A stretch of 37,220 nucleotides of DNA from Bacteroidota bacterium (lineage in GTDB: Bacteria > Bacteroidota > Bacteroidia > Cytophagales > Cyclobacteriaceae), in contig JAQCJI010000019.1 in the NCBI GenBank assembly GCA_027593175.1, forward strand, positions 1 through 37,220. The letters are read 5' to 3'. The notes below the pieces were generated by a model. It made no database searches, was not told the origin of the DNA, and saw nothing but the letters and a program-made list of their open reading frames with translations. Shown piece after piece: positions 17,191 through 25,786 of this stretch. Each line of letters begins with the position of its first letter. The stretch's first letter is position 1. The position numbers were made by a program, and so were the translations under genes.

Positions 17191-18384
17191 ATGACTTCTC
17201 TACTTCGTTTCTACCCTACCCTTTTAGCAGTTTTCCTTCTTAGCCTATCCGCTTGCAAAGAGGAAAAAGCAGCAGCTACTAGCGGTCTACTCGGTCAAAA
17301 AATTTCCATTACGGATGCAAAAGCAGATGTTCAGTTGGACAAACTCCAGCTTCCTGAAGGGTTTACCATTGAGGTTTGGGCGGCGGAAGTACCTAATGCG
17401 CGCTCCATGGCCCTTTCTGAAACTGGAATCGTCTTTGTCGGCAATCGGCAGGAAAAAAATGTGTATGCATTGGTAGATGAAAATGGAGATGGTAAGGCAG
17501 ATAGCAAGTATGTTTTGGCCAATGACCTACGCATGCCTAATGGAGTTGCCATAAAAGACGGAGACCTGTATGTGGCAGAAGTATCACGGATTCTTCGATT
17601 CAAGGATATTGAAAACAACCTGACAAACCCTACCTACGAGGTGGTCTACGATGGCTACCCCGACGAAGCGCACCATGGATGGAAATTCATCGCCTTTGGA
17701 CCCGATGGCTTACTCTACGTTCCTGTGGGAGCTCCTTGCAACATCTGCATTTCGGAGGACTTTATTTTTGCAAGCATTACTCGATTGGATGTAAACAAGC
17801 TGGGTTCAAAACCAGAAATCTATGCGCATGGTGTGCGGAATTCGGTAGGAATGACCTGGCATCCAGAGACCAAGGAACTGTGGTTTACCGATAATGGAAG
17901 AGACATGATGGGAGATGATGTTCCAGATTGCGAGCTCAATAGGGCTCAAGAAATTGGGCAGGATTTCGGCTATCCTTTCTGGCATGCGGGTACAGTCCAA
18001 GATCCTGAATTTGGGACTGAAGGGCAAGAGGCCTCCTTCTACGTCCCTCCAGTAGCTAAACTAGGGGCTCATACCGCACCGCTAGGCTTAAGATTTTATA
18101 CAGGAGATCAATTCCCTGCTTCTTATAAAAATCAACTCATCATCGCCAAACACGGCAGCTGGAATCGAACCAAAAAATCTGGTTACGAATTGGTCGTCGT
18201 AAAATTAGACAGTACAGGAACTGCCCTTGGCCAAGAGGTTCTAGTATCTGGATGGCTTGACCAAGCTACCCAAGAGGCATGGGGAAGACCAGTAGATGTG
18301 CAGCAACTTGCGGATGGCAGCCTACTAATCTCCGACGATGTAGCCAACTGCATTTACCGCTTGAGCTATACACCTAAATCGTAG
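17191..18384 (+). CDS. Sorbosone/glucose dehydrogenase-type (PQQ) beta-propeller lipoprotein
   Basis: 397 residues. The signal peptide ends in LSAC with Cys22 as lipidation site, so this is a lipoprotein. The mature part is a six-bladed beta-propeller of the glucose/sorbosone dehydrogenase family: LPEGFTIEVWAAEVPNARSM opens the domain, DENGDGKAD lies in the first blades, EAHHGWKFIAFGPDGLLYVP carries the conserved His region, followed by YAHGVRNSVGMTWHPET and WFTDNGRDMMGDDVPDCE, and RPVDVQQLADGSLLISDD near the end. Known relatives are soluble PQQ-dependent aldose dehydrogenases that need calcium; whether this one binds PQQ is not shown. Periplasmic or outer-membrane sugar oxidation is likely. 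Convergent with the AarF gene; no close operon partner. Confidence 0.88.
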   Translation: MTSLLRFYPTLLAVFLLSLSACKEEKAAATSGLLGQKISITDAKADVQLDKLQLPEGFTIEVWAAEVPNARSMALSETGIVFVGNRQEKNVYALVDENGDGKADSKYVLANDLRMPNGVAIKDGDLYVAEVSRILRFKDIENNLTNPTYEVVYDGYPDEAHHGWKFIAFGPDGLLYVPVGAPCNICISEDFIFASITRLDVNKLGSKPEIYAHGVRNSVGMTWHPETKELWFTDNGRDMMGDDVPDCELNRAQEIGQDFGYPFWHAGTVQDPEFGTEGQEASFYVPPVAKLGAHTAPLGLRFYTGDQFPASYKNQLIIAKHGSWNRTKKSGYELVVVKLDSTGTALGQEVLVSGWLDQATQEAWGRPVDVQQLADGSLLISDDVANCIYRLSYTPKS

Positions 18385-18421
18385 GAATCGATTTAAATGA
18401 CGGATTCTTCCCTTGACCGAA

Positions 18422-18448
18422 ACCCTGGTTGATCAGGGTGGTATTTTT
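18422..18448 (+). terminator. Probable weak terminator after the sugar dehydrogenase
   Basis: ACCCTG (18422-18427) and CAGGGT (18434-18439) form a 6-bp stem with a 6-base loop, followed by GGTATTTTT. The T-run is short and offset from the stem, so efficiency is uncertain. Confidence 0.45.
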
Positions 18449-18512
18449 GGAGACAACTAGCTATGGCTTCACGGCTTTTCTTCGTTGAAGACAGCCTATC
18501 GACAGCTTTTTC

Positions 18513-19832
18513 TTATTTCAGCCAATCTGGCTTTGTGGTATCTACCTCCGCTTGGAGCTGGTTGAGCAGGTTGTAAAGTCCAAAATAGGTACGGTTGATG
18601 TACAATCCGTGTTTGGAACCTCGGGCCTGCCGAGAGCTCTTAAACATTTTATCATTGGAGATCCGATCCCCCAACTGAAAGATTTGTTCAAAGTATCGGT
18701 CATCGGCAAAATCAAAGCGATTTACATGAAAGGGCTGTCCTAACAAAAATATCAAATCCTTGAATGCTGACTTGAAATAGATTTTCTCTTCTTCCGTATC
18801 CAAATCTGAAATAAACTCCAAGTCATAGAAAATTTGATCTAATTCTACCGCATTCAAGACCAACTCCCGCTTGATCAAAGCAAAGTACCCCTGGTAAAAA
18901 TCTTCTGGAATCACCTTCACGCAACCAAAATCAATAATGCCTAGCGTCCCATCCTCCTGAATAATAAAATTGCCTGGATGTGGATCCGCATGCACCTGCT
19001 TCAAGTTATGGACCTGGTGGTGGTAAAAATCCCATAAGGCCTGACCTACCTGATTTCTAACTGCTTGGCTCGGTCGGGTATCCATCCATTCCTTGATATG
19101 CTTTCCTGAAATCCAATCCATGGTGATGATCCGCTCTGAGCTCCACAGGTCGTAGTAACTGGGAAACCGGAGGTTCGGAATGTGGCTGCATGCTTCGGAG
19201 ATCTCTCGAGAGCGAGCAACCTCCAATTGGTAATCGGTTTCTTCAATGAGCCGCTCCTCCACCTCTCCCATGTAATTGTCCAACTCTTTTTCATTCATGT
19301 TGAGCAGGCGCAAGGCAAAAGGGCGTACCAATCTCAGATCGGAACTTACCGAGTCAGCAATCCCTGGATACTGAATCTTTACCGCCAAGGTTTTTTCTCC
19401 TTTGGTCGCTTGATGCACCTGGCCAATGGAAGCCGCATTGACAGCAGATCGGGTAAAGGTATCGAATACCTGTTCCGGAGTTTGCTGGAAGTATTTTTGA
19501 AAGGTCTTTACTACGAGTGGATAGGATAGCGGTGGCGCAGAATACTGGGCCATGGTAAACTTGTCTTGGTAGGCTCGTGGAAGTAGATTTTTGTCCATGG
19601 ACATCATTTGAGCTACCTTCAAGGCCGAGCCCTTCAGCTGACTGAGGGAGTTATAGATGTCTGTGGCATTGTTTTGATGCAACTCCTCTCGGTTGAGCGA
19701 GGAATTGACCATCTTTTTGGCGTAATGCTTGAAGTAATTCCCCCCTACCTTTGCTCCCGTGAAAATAAATTTGGCCGCTCGCTGCACTTTAGAAACAGGA
19801 ATAGATCCCTGCTCTTTTATTTGGTCAGACAT
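18513..19832 (-). CDS. AarF/UbiB (ABC1/ADCK) family protein kinase-like protein
   Basis: 439 residues. The atypical kinase-like family includes UbiB and COQ8, ATPases that support isoprenoid-quinone biosynthesis. Motifs: KGSALKVAQ (residues 67-75), the family's KxGQ-type signature in the variant form with Gln75 kept; the Ala-rich loop AASIGQVH (133-140) in place of a glycine-rich loop; VKIQYPG (151-157) with the ATP-binding Lys; the catalytic loop HADPHPGNF with Asp283 and Asn288; and the metal-binding IDFG with Asp301. It lacks the C-terminal transmembrane helices of E. coli UbiB, so it may be soluble. It follows the TetR gene by three bases and is almost certainly in the same operon. Confidence 0.9.
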   Translation of the reverse strand: MSDQIKEQGSIPVSKVQRAAKFIFTGAKVGGNYFKHYAKKMVNSSLNREELHQNNATDIYNSLSQLKGSALKVAQMMSMDKNLLPRAYQDKFTMAQYSAPPLSYPLVVKTFQKYFQQTPEQVFDTFTRSAVNAASIGQVHQATKGEKTLAVKIQYPGIADSVSSDLRLVRPFALRLLNMNEKELDNYMGEVEERLIEETDYQLEVARSREISEACSHIPNLRFPSYYDLWSSERIITMDWISGKHIKEWMDTRPSQAVRNQVGQALWDFYHHQVHNLKQVHADPHPGNFIIQEDGTLGIIDFGCVKVIPEDFYQGYFALIKRELVLNAVELDQIFYDLEFISDLDTEEEKIYFKSAFKDLIFLLGQPFHVNRFDFADDRYFEQIFQLGDRISNDKMFKSSRQARGSKHGLYINRTYFGLYNLLNQLQAEVDTTKPDWLK

Positions 19833-19835
19833 TAC

Positions 19836-20501
19836 TTATTTGCTTTGGTATAGAAACTTGGCCAAGTCTAAAAAAGAGTCTAGCGCACTTTTTCCCATCA
19901 GGTCGAAGGCAAAATTGACCGACTTTTCGATGGCGGCATCTGTCTTCTCAAATCGTGGACTACGATCTTTCAACCAGTAGCGAAATACAAAGCCTACCTG
20001 AAGCCAAAGTGCCTCGTCATACTTTTCCGTAATCAAAGGTCTGGAAGCAATCTCCTGGGTTTCTTTACCCTCTAGGATCAATTCAGTAGCAAAATCTGAA
20101 AATTTCTCCTTGAATTCTCGGGTATCTGCAGGGAGATTTTTGAAGGTCATTACCTTATTTGCATAAAGTGAAAGGAGGTAGGACCTATTTTTCTTAAGCT
20201 CCTCCACCCAAGTAAAGAGAAAAGAGAGAAATTTCTCGCGTACCGCATATTCCTTGTATACCTCCTGCTCCTCCAATTGACGGTGAGTTTCTTCAAAAAA
20301 CACGACCCAAATTGCCGATTTAATGGCATCAAAGGAGGTGAAGTAGTTGTAAAACTCTTCTTCTTTGATTTTTAAATCTTTGGCAAACTTGAAAATGGAA
20401 GCAGGTTCTTTGCCATGCTCAAGAACATGCGAAACAAAACCTTTCAAAATCAATTGACGGTGATCTTTTTTTACTGTCTTTTTTGCTATTACTCTGTCCA
20501 T
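19836..20501 (-). CDS. TetR/AcrR family transcriptional regulator
   Basis: 221 residues. The N-terminal ~65 residues fit a TetR-type helix-turn-helix: RQLILKGFVSHVLEHG, then SIFKFAKDLKIKEEEFYNYFTSFDAIKSAIW, with the family's F/Y-x-Y-F-x-S-x-x-A recognition-helix end. The remainder is an all-helical ligand/dimer domain of the C-terminal type often annotated with COQ9-like or TetR_C features, but I cannot name the ligand. The stop codon is 3 bases from the ATG of the AarF-type kinase, so the two are translated from one message. The DNA-binding domain is divergent at its N-terminus (a Lys-rich extension), so its operator sites are not predictable here. Confidence 0.8.
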   Translation of the reverse strand: MDRVIAKKTVKKDHRQLILKGFVSHVLEHGKEPASIFKFAKDLKIKEEEFYNYFTSFDAIKSAIWVVFFEETHRQLEEQEVYKEYAVREKFLSFLFTWVEELKKNRSYLLSLYANKVMTFKNLPADTREFKEKFSDFATELILEGKETQEIASRPLITEKYDEALWLQVGFVFRYWLKDRSPRFEKTDAAIEKSVNFAFDLMGKSALDSFLDLAKFLYQSK

Positions 20502-20611
20502 TTGGATTCTTTACGTACTCATTAGTAACACATAAGAAGGGATTCAGGTTTGCAGGAAACATAAAAAAATTGAAATTTTCTTTCCTCCTTTTCCATCTCG
20601 AACTGCTTTGG

Positions 20612-21154
20612 TTACGGGATAACCTTTTCTACCACCAAATTATGGTTGGTGTAGATGCAAACATCTGCTGCAATATGTAGGCTTTCCCGCACCATCTCCT
20701 CAGCAGATAGTTGTGGAGCAAACTTCTTCATAGCCCGAGCGGCGGACTGTGCGAATACACTGCCCGAGCCGATGGTAGCAATCTCCATATCGGGCTCAAT
20801 CACATCCCCATTTCCAGAGATAATTAAAATATCGTCTTTGTCTGCCACGATCATCATGGCTTCAAGGCGACTTAGCATACGATCCATGCGCCATTCCTTG
20901 GCAAGCTCCACGGCCGCGCGCTTCATGTTGTTGCCATAGGCGTCTAACTTTTCCTCAAACTTGTCCAATAAAGTGAAGGCATCTGCGGTAGAGCCTGCAA
21001 ATCCCGTGACAATTTTGCCTCCTTGAAGTACTCTTATCTTCTTCACGGTGCTCTTTGCCACTGTATTGCCTAAGGTCGCCTGTCCGTCGGCACCGATTAC
21101 AACCTCTCCATTATGCCGAATTGCCACCACGGTGGTAGATTTAATTTTTTCCAT
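20612..21154 (-). CDS. hslV: ATP-dependent protease peptidase subunit HslV (ClpQ)
   Basis: 180 residues, the proteasome-like peptidase half of the HslUV protease. After a six-residue propeptide the chain begins TTVVAIRHNGEVVIGADGQA, with Thr7 expected to become the N-terminal nucleophile. Further family features are the GKIVTGFAGSTADAFTLLDKFE segment, the ISGNGDVIEP stretch and IGSGSVFAQSAARAM. Length is normal. HslU, the ATPase partner that usually lies next to hslV in proteobacteria and Firmicutes, is not in the window and must be elsewhere if the protease is functional. The TetR gene lies downstream on the same strand, 110 bases away. Confidence 0.95.
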   Translation of the reverse strand: MEKIKSTTVVAIRHNGEVVIGADGQATLGNTVAKSTVKKIRVLQGGKIVTGFAGSTADAFTLLDKFEEKLDAYGNNMKRAAVELAKEWRMDRMLSRLEAMMIVADKDDILIISGNGDVIEPDMEIATIGSGSVFAQSAARAMKKFAPQLSAEEMVRESLHIAADVCIYTNHNLVVEKVIP

Positions 21155-21229
21155 GGAAAATTTAAGTTTTTGGGATGCTATTTTAAGAATCCCATTTCAT
21201 GAGAATCGTTTCAAAAACCATACAAAAGT

Positions 21230-21257
21230 AAAAAGTCCCTGTTGAAAAGGACTTTTT
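21230..21257 (-). terminator. Terminator of the pyruvate dehydrogenase E2 gene
   Basis: AAAAAGTCC and GGACTTTTT form a perfect 9-bp stem with a 10-base loop 11 bases after the E2 stop. The A/T ends of the stem give a T-rich tail (GGACTTTTTACTTTT) on the minus strand. It separates the E2 gene from hslV. Confidence 0.78.
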
Positions 21258-21268
21258 GGCAGATACCT

Positions 21269-22897
21269 TTAAATTAATATGCGTACCGGGTCTTCTAGCA
21301 AACCCTTCAGGGTTAAAAGGAAAGCAGAGCCCAACGCTCCATCGACCACGCGGTGGTCACAAGAGAGCGTCACCTTCATCACATTGCCAATTTTAATTTG
21401 CCCATCCTTGATGATGACAGTTTCCTTGATTCCTCCCACTGCAAGGATACAGGCATCTGGGGGATTGATGATGGCGGTAAATTCATCGATGCCAAACATG
21501 CCCAAATTAGAGATGGTGAAGGTATTTCCTTCCCAATCTTTAGGCTGCAATTCCTTATTTTTGGCACGCTGTCCCAAAGATTTGGCTTGGTTAGAAATCT
21601 GGCTGAGCGACAGCTGATCCGCAAAGCGGATCACAGGAACTAGTAACCCTTCCTCCAAAGCTACAGCCATCCCGATATGGATGTGGTCGTTGTAGCGAAT
21701 CTTATCTCCTAGCCAACTCGAATTCACTTTTGGATTTTGACGCAAGGCAGCTGCTGCTGCTTTGATGACCAAATCGTTGAAAGAAATTTTTGCAGTACCA
21801 AATTCATTCATGCTCTTTCTCGCCTCGATGGCCTTATCCATGTTGATTTCCATAGTTAAGTAGAAGTGGGGAGCCGAATACTTACTTTCTGCCAATCGTT
21901 TGGCAATTATTTTACGCATTTGAGAAACATTTTCTTCTCTGAAGCTCTCTTGCCCTAAAACAAGGTTTACAGTTACTTGAGGAGCTGCTACTGACGAGCT
22001 ACTTATTGCTGCAGCAGGTACAAAGGTTTCAATATCTTTTTTGACAATCCGTCCTCCTTCTCCACTACCCGCCACCTGACGAATATCTACTCCCTTTTCA
22101 CTGGCTATCTTTTTTGCTAATGGAGAGGCCTTAAGTCGATCATTTCCATTTGAACTAGTAACTGCTGCTTTAACTACTACTGGAGGTGGTGCAACAGCCA
22201 CAGATGATGCAGGACTTGCTACTTCAACTGAAGCAGCGATCGATGCTCCACCCTGGTGTGCCGCCAAAAAACTTTGAAAATCAGCACCCTTTTCTCCAAT
22301 CACTGCAATAACACCATCCACAGGTACACTTCCTCCTGCTTCTACGCCAAGGTAAAGCAGTACTCCATCTTCGTAAGACTCCAACTCCATGGTGGCCTTG
22401 TCAGTCTCAACTTCAGCGATGATTTCTCCCGACTTAACAGAATCTCCAACTTTTTTCAACCAAGAGGAAATAGTTCCTTCCTGCATGGTATCACTCATTT
22501 TTGGCATGGTCACTACGACCGCTGATATAGAAGATGTAGCGACGGCAACGGCTGCAGCTTTCACTTCATTTACTACAGGAGCAATGGCATCAACTGCACT
22601 AGGTGCTTCTGCCTGTACCACTACAGGGGATTCTAATAATAAATGTTCGAATACCTCTCCCTTCTCGCCGATTATCGCGATGATTCCATTGACAGGAACC
22701 GAATCTTTTTCTTTTACACCTACATAAAGCAATACCCCCTCTTCGTAAGACTCCAACTCCATGGTAGCTTTATCCGTCTCCACCTCTGCCAGGATGTCTC
22801 CAGGCTTGACAGTATCACCTACTTTTTTCAACCAGGATGCAATCACACCTTCGTCCATGGTGTCACTCATTTTTGGCATTCTAATTATTTCGGCCAT
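21269..22897 (-). CDS. pdhC: Pyruvate dehydrogenase complex dihydrolipoamide acetyltransferase (E2)
   Basis: 542 residues, core subunit of the pyruvate dehydrogenase complex; transfers acetyl from lipoamide to CoA. Domains in order: lipoyl domain one (residues 1-80, ETDKATMELESY, lipoyl-Lys43); Ala/Val/Pro-rich linker; lipoyl domain two (about 126-205, lipoyl-Lys167); a second flexible linker; the peripheral-subunit-binding domain (KASPLAKKIASEKGVDI...GSGEGGRI); and the catalytic domain ending with DHRVVDG, His515 and Asp519. The pyruvate specificity is inferred from the bacterial two-lipoyl layout and the MPKMSDTM opening of PDH E2 proteins. E1 and E3 genes are not in the window. A good promoter precedes it and a terminator follows, so it is a single-gene unit. 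Confidence 0.94.
   Translation of the reverse strand: MAEIIRMPKMSDTMDEGVIASWLKKVGDTVKPGDILAEVETDKATMELESYEEGVLLYVGVKEKDSVPVNGIIAIIGEKGEVFEHLLLESPVVVQAEAPSAVDAIAPVVNEVKAAAVAVATSSISAVVVTMPKMSDTMQEGTISSWLKKVGDSVKSGEIIAEVETDKATMELESYEDGVLLYLGVEAGGSVPVDGVIAVIGEKGADFQSFLAAHQGGASIAASVEVASPASSVAVAPPPVVVKAAVTSSNGNDRLKASPLAKKIASEKGVDIRQVAGSGEGGRIVKKDIETFVPAAAISSSSVAAPQVTVNLVLGQESFREENVSQMRKIIAKRLAESKYSAPHFYLTMEINMDKAIEARKSMNEFGTAKISFNDLVIKAAAAALRQNPKVNSSWLGDKIRYNDHIHIGMAVALEEGLLVPVIRFADQLSLSQISNQAKSLGQRAKNKELQPKDWEGNTFTISNLGMFGIDEFTAIINPPDACILAVGGIKETVIIKDGQIKIGNVMKVTLSCDHRVVDGALGSAFLLTLKGLLEDPVRILI
22382..22871 (-). repeat. Internal duplication: two lipoyl-domain coding repeats
   Basis: The DNA for the two lipoyl domains is clearly duplicated: the stretch CTTCGTAAGACTCCAACTCC, for example, occurs around 22370 and again around 22741, each followed by similar sequence through the MPKMSDTM motif. 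The copies are about 372 bases apart. It is a normal tandem-domain duplication within one gene. Confidence 0.75.
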
Positions 22898-22928
22898 CTT
22901 CTGTATGCGCTTGTAGTTTTTAGGTGCC

Positions 22929-22960
22929 CAAAAATAGTTTTTAAAAACGCTTTATTCAAA
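22929..22960 (-). promoter_or_regulatory. Putative Bacteroidota promoter of the E2 gene
   Basis: On the minus strand TTTG (22960-22957), 20-base spacer, then TATTTTTG (22936-22929), a full consensus -33/-7 pair. The ATG at 22897 lies 31 bases downstream. Confidence 0.6.
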
Positions 22961-23003
22961 TTATATGCTGTATTTTCCACTCAGTTTTTGACCATGTGCA
23001 TCC

Positions 23004-23963
23004 ATGCCCTCACTTCAATCGTGCAATTTCCAAAGGCCTAAATATCTTTTTAACGGACACTTAGAAACAATTTATCCTGTATTATTCCGGCAAGTAACTC
23101 TCTGTCCCTCAGAGCAGGAACTAGTAGAAACTCACGATGGAGATGTCTTAGAAGTGGATTGGCACCGAAGAGGCAACTCAAAATTGATCGTAATCAGCCA
23201 CGGCTTGGAAGGCAGTAGCAGCAGGTCATACATCTTGGGAATGGCAAAAGAAGCCCTGAACAATGGCTTTGATGTCTTAGCTTGGAATTATCGAGGATGC
23301 GGCGCGCAACTCAACCGTAAGGCCATTTTTTACCACAGTGGCGCCACCTACGATTTAGAAACCATCGTTCGCTATGCCTCTCCAAGCTATACAGAGATTT
23401 CATTGATCGGCTTTAGCCTAGGAGGAAATCTAACCCTCAAGTACCTAGGTGAAAAGCGACAACTAGATCCAAAAATTAAAAAAGGAGTTGCAATATCAGT
23501 TCCTTTAGATCTTGGTGGGTCTTGCGACAAAATTTCTACTTCAGCCTTTGGAATTTATACTCGCCGGTTTCTGAAAAGTCTACAACTAAAAATTGAAAAA
23601 AAATCTATCCTTTTTCCCAAGGAATTTCCCTTAGAAAAATTTGCTTCGATTCGTACCCTTCGGGATTTTGACAACAGCTTTACCGGTCCCTTGCATGGGT
23701 TCTACGATGCTGAAGAATATTATCAAACCAACTCGTCCTTACAGTTTCTACCGAGTATTGAAGTGCCCACACTAGTTTTAAATGCTCAAAACGACCCATT
23801 TCTCAGCCAATCCTGCTACCCCATTCAGCTGGCAAAACAATTGGAGCAAGTACACTTTGAATTTCCAATCCATGGAGGGCATGTGGGATTTATGCAATCC
23901 GATCCCAGTAAAAGAGTTTATTCCGAGACTCGGGCAGTTGAATTTATTTGCCAGGATTCCTAA
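23004..23963 (+). CDS. YheT-type alpha/beta-hydrolase
   Basis: 319 residues, alpha/beta-hydrolase of the YheT/ABHD1-3 group. The N-terminal NGHLETIYPVLFR is the family's typical opening (G-H-x-Q/E-T). HGLEGSSSRSYI is the oxyanion-hole region, WNYRGCG follows, and GFSLGGN contains the nucleophile Ser138. An Asp (LVLNAQNDPFL) and a His (HGGHVGF) near the C-terminus complete the triad. Relatives act as esterases or lipases on acyl chains; the natural substrate of bacterial YheT is unknown. The SRAP gene starts 29 bases later, the KASIII-like gene and an unknown gene follow, and all may form one transcript. No signal peptide. Confidence 0.88.
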   Translation: MPSLQSCNFQRPKYLFNGHLETIYPVLFRQVTLCPSEQELVETHDGDVLEVDWHRRGNSKLIVISHGLEGSSSRSYILGMAKEALNNGFDVLAWNYRGCGAQLNRKAIFYHSGATYDLETIVRYASPSYTEISLIGFSLGGNLTLKYLGEKRQLDPKIKKGVAISVPLDLGGSCDKISTSAFGIYTRRFLKSLQLKIEKKSILFPKEFPLEKFASIRTLRDFDNSFTGPLHGFYDAEEYYQTNSSLQFLPSIEVPTLVLNAQNDPFLSQSCYPIQLAKQLEQVHFEFPIHGGHVGFMQSDPSKRVYSETRAVEFICQDS

Positions 23964-23992
23964 CTTCGAAAAAATTAGCTGAAACTGCGACC

Positions 23993-24691
23993 ATGTGTGG
24001 AAGATATTCACTTGCCAAAAGTAAAATTGAATTAGAAGAACGCTTTCAAGCAGAAATGCTGGTGGATTTCTCACCTCGATACAACATTGCACCTACCCAA
24101 TTGGTCCCTGTGATCACCTCGAATAGTCCCAAAGGATTTTCATTTTTTTACTGGGGCATTACCCCTGATTTTGGTCAAAACAAGCCCGTTTCGGCCAAAT
24201 TGATCAATGCAAGATCCGAATCTGTACATGAAAAAGTAACCTTTAAATCCTCCTTTCTCAAAAGAAGGTGCATCATTCCAGCAGATGGATTTTACGAATG
24301 GAAAAGGGTAGGAAAGAAAACCAAAATCCCCCACCGCTTCACCTTGCGTGAGGAGGAAATCTTTGCTTTTGCAGGCATTTGGGAAGAATATGAAACGGTC
24401 TCCGGAGAATCTCAACATATCTTTTTGATTCTTACTACCAGCCCGAATGAGGTGGTATCTGAAGTCCATGATCGGATGCCCGTAATTTTAGGGCCAGACC
24501 AAGAAAAAAAATGGTTGGATAGCTACAGTTCCGAGGCCGAACTGCTCGACCTTTTGAAGCCCTATCCAAATGAGGCCATGCTCGGCTTTACGGTGTCTCC
24601 CCTAGTCAATTCGGTTCAAAACGATTCCCAAAATTTACTTCGGAAAACCTCCCCTATGGATCAATTTGGAAATTACACGCTATTTGGGTAA
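23993..24691 (+). CDS. SOS response-associated peptidase family protein (SRAP/YedK/HMCES)
   Basis: 232 residues from the ATG at 23993. SRAP proteins shield abasic sites in single-stranded DNA by forming a thiazolidine link through their N-terminal cysteine. The key residues are present: Cys2 directly after the initiator Met (MCGRYSL), Asn31 in RYNIAPTQ, Glu102 in IIPADGFYEWK and His159 in HDRMPVIL. The frame is open 15 codons upstream to 23948, but only the start at 23993 exposes the essential Cys2 after Met removal, so it decides the start. It follows the hydrolase gene closely. No SOS box can be claimed from the sequence. Confidence 0.95.
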   Translation: MCGRYSLAKSKIELEERFQAEMLVDFSPRYNIAPTQLVPVITSNSPKGFSFFYWGITPDFGQNKPVSAKLINARSESVHEKVTFKSSFLKRRCIIPADGFYEWKRVGKKTKIPHRFTLREEEIFAFAGIWEEYETVSGESQHIFLILTTSPNEVVSEVHDRMPVILGPDQEKKWLDSYSSEAELLDLLKPYPNEAMLGFTVSPLVNSVQNDSQNLLRKTSPMDQFGNYTLFG

Positions 24692-24783
24692 CGCAAACTA
24701 GCCCTCTTTTTTATTGTTGAAACAAATTGCAGTACCGATATTGCGGTACATTTAATCCTTATCCACCCCTTTACTTCAAGCCA

Positions 24784-25782
24784 ATGTTTACATCACGAAT
24801 TCTAGCAGCTGGACATTATGTGCCTGAGAGAATCGTCACCAATGAGGAACTTTCAAAGCTCATGAATACCTCCAACGAGTGGATTTTAGAGCGTACAGGA
24901 ATTCAAGAAAGACGTTGGTATACTCCAGGAGTAGATACAGTAACAAACATGGCCGCCAAGGCAAGTAAAATGGCTATGGAACGGGCTGGAGTACAGCAAG
25001 AAGAGATTGACTTTATCATTTTCGCGACCATCACCCCCGATTACTTTTTGCCAGGCAATGGCGTACTACTGCAACGGGAGCTGGGCTTCAAAACAATTGG
25101 TGCCTTAGACATTCGAAATGCTTGTTCTGGCTTTATCTATGCGCTATCGATTGCTGATCAGTTTATCAAAACTGGCATGTACCAAAAAATCTTAGTAGTC
25201 GGAGCAGAAATTCAATCTTCTGCCTTGGACAAAAGTGATGAAGGAAGGTCTAGTTCGGTAATTTTTGCAGATGGTGCAGGTGCAGTGGTGGTAAGTAGAG
25301 CAGATGAGGGACAGCTGGGCATTCTCAGTACTCACCTGCATTCCGAAGGAACTCATGCCGAAGAACTCTATTGCATCGCTCCTAGCTCCAGTGGAAAAGA
25401 ACGAATCTCTAAAGAGCTCATCGATCGAGGCGATTTTTTCTTAAAAATGAATGGGAATGCCGTATTTAAGCATGCTGTGGTCCGCTTTATGGAAGTAATA
25501 CAGGAAGCATTGGCATTCAACCAATTTACAAAAGACGACATCGACCTCCTGGTACCCCATCAGGCCAACTTGAGAATCTCACAATACGTCCAACAGAAAC
25601 TAGAGCTTCCCGACCATAAGGTATTCAATAACATCATGCATCTCGGCAATACCACTTCAGGAACCATCCCTATTGCGCTTTCCCAAGCTTGGGAACAGGG
25701 AAAAATCAAAGAAAGGGACTTGCTCTGTTTGGCTGCATTCGGCTCTGGCTTTTCCTGGGCTTCTGCACTGTTGAGATGGTAA
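24784..25782 (+). CDS. 3-oxoacyl-ACP synthase III family protein (FabH-like)
   Basis: 332 residues from the ATG at 24784; the frame is open upstream to a TTG at 24727, but the extra residues do not fit the family. A thiolase-fold condensing enzyme of the KASIII type, which starts fatty-acid or related chains by joining an acyl-CoA to malonyl-ACP. The catalytic triad is intact: Cys114 in NACSGF, His259 in PHQAN and Asn289 in GNTTSGT. The early NTSNEWILERTGIQERRW motif is typical. Bacteroidota often carry several KASIII paralogues, and I cannot tell whether this is the housekeeping FabH (usually near plsX/rpmF, not present here) or one with a special primer. An unknown protein starts four bases after its stop. 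Confidence 0.9.
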   Translation: MFTSRILAAGHYVPERIVTNEELSKLMNTSNEWILERTGIQERRWYTPGVDTVTNMAAKASKMAMERAGVQQEEIDFIIFATITPDYFLPGNGVLLQRELGFKTIGALDIRNACSGFIYALSIADQFIKTGMYQKILVVGAEIQSSALDKSDEGRSSSVIFADGAGAVVVSRADEGQLGILSTHLHSEGTHAEELYCIAPSSSGKERISKELIDRGDFFLKMNGNAVFKHAVVRFMEVIQEALAFNQFTKDDIDLLVPHQANLRISQYVQQKLELPDHKVFNNIMHLGNTTSGTIPIALSQAWEQGKIKERDLLCLAAFGSGFSWASALLRW

Positions 25783-25786
25783 AGCC

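Noticed and set aside
22256-23041. Several long open frames antisense to the E2 gene
   Set aside because: They mirror the Ala/Val/Glu-rich, duplicated lipoyl-domain coding sequence and carry no domain; the E2 frame is certain.
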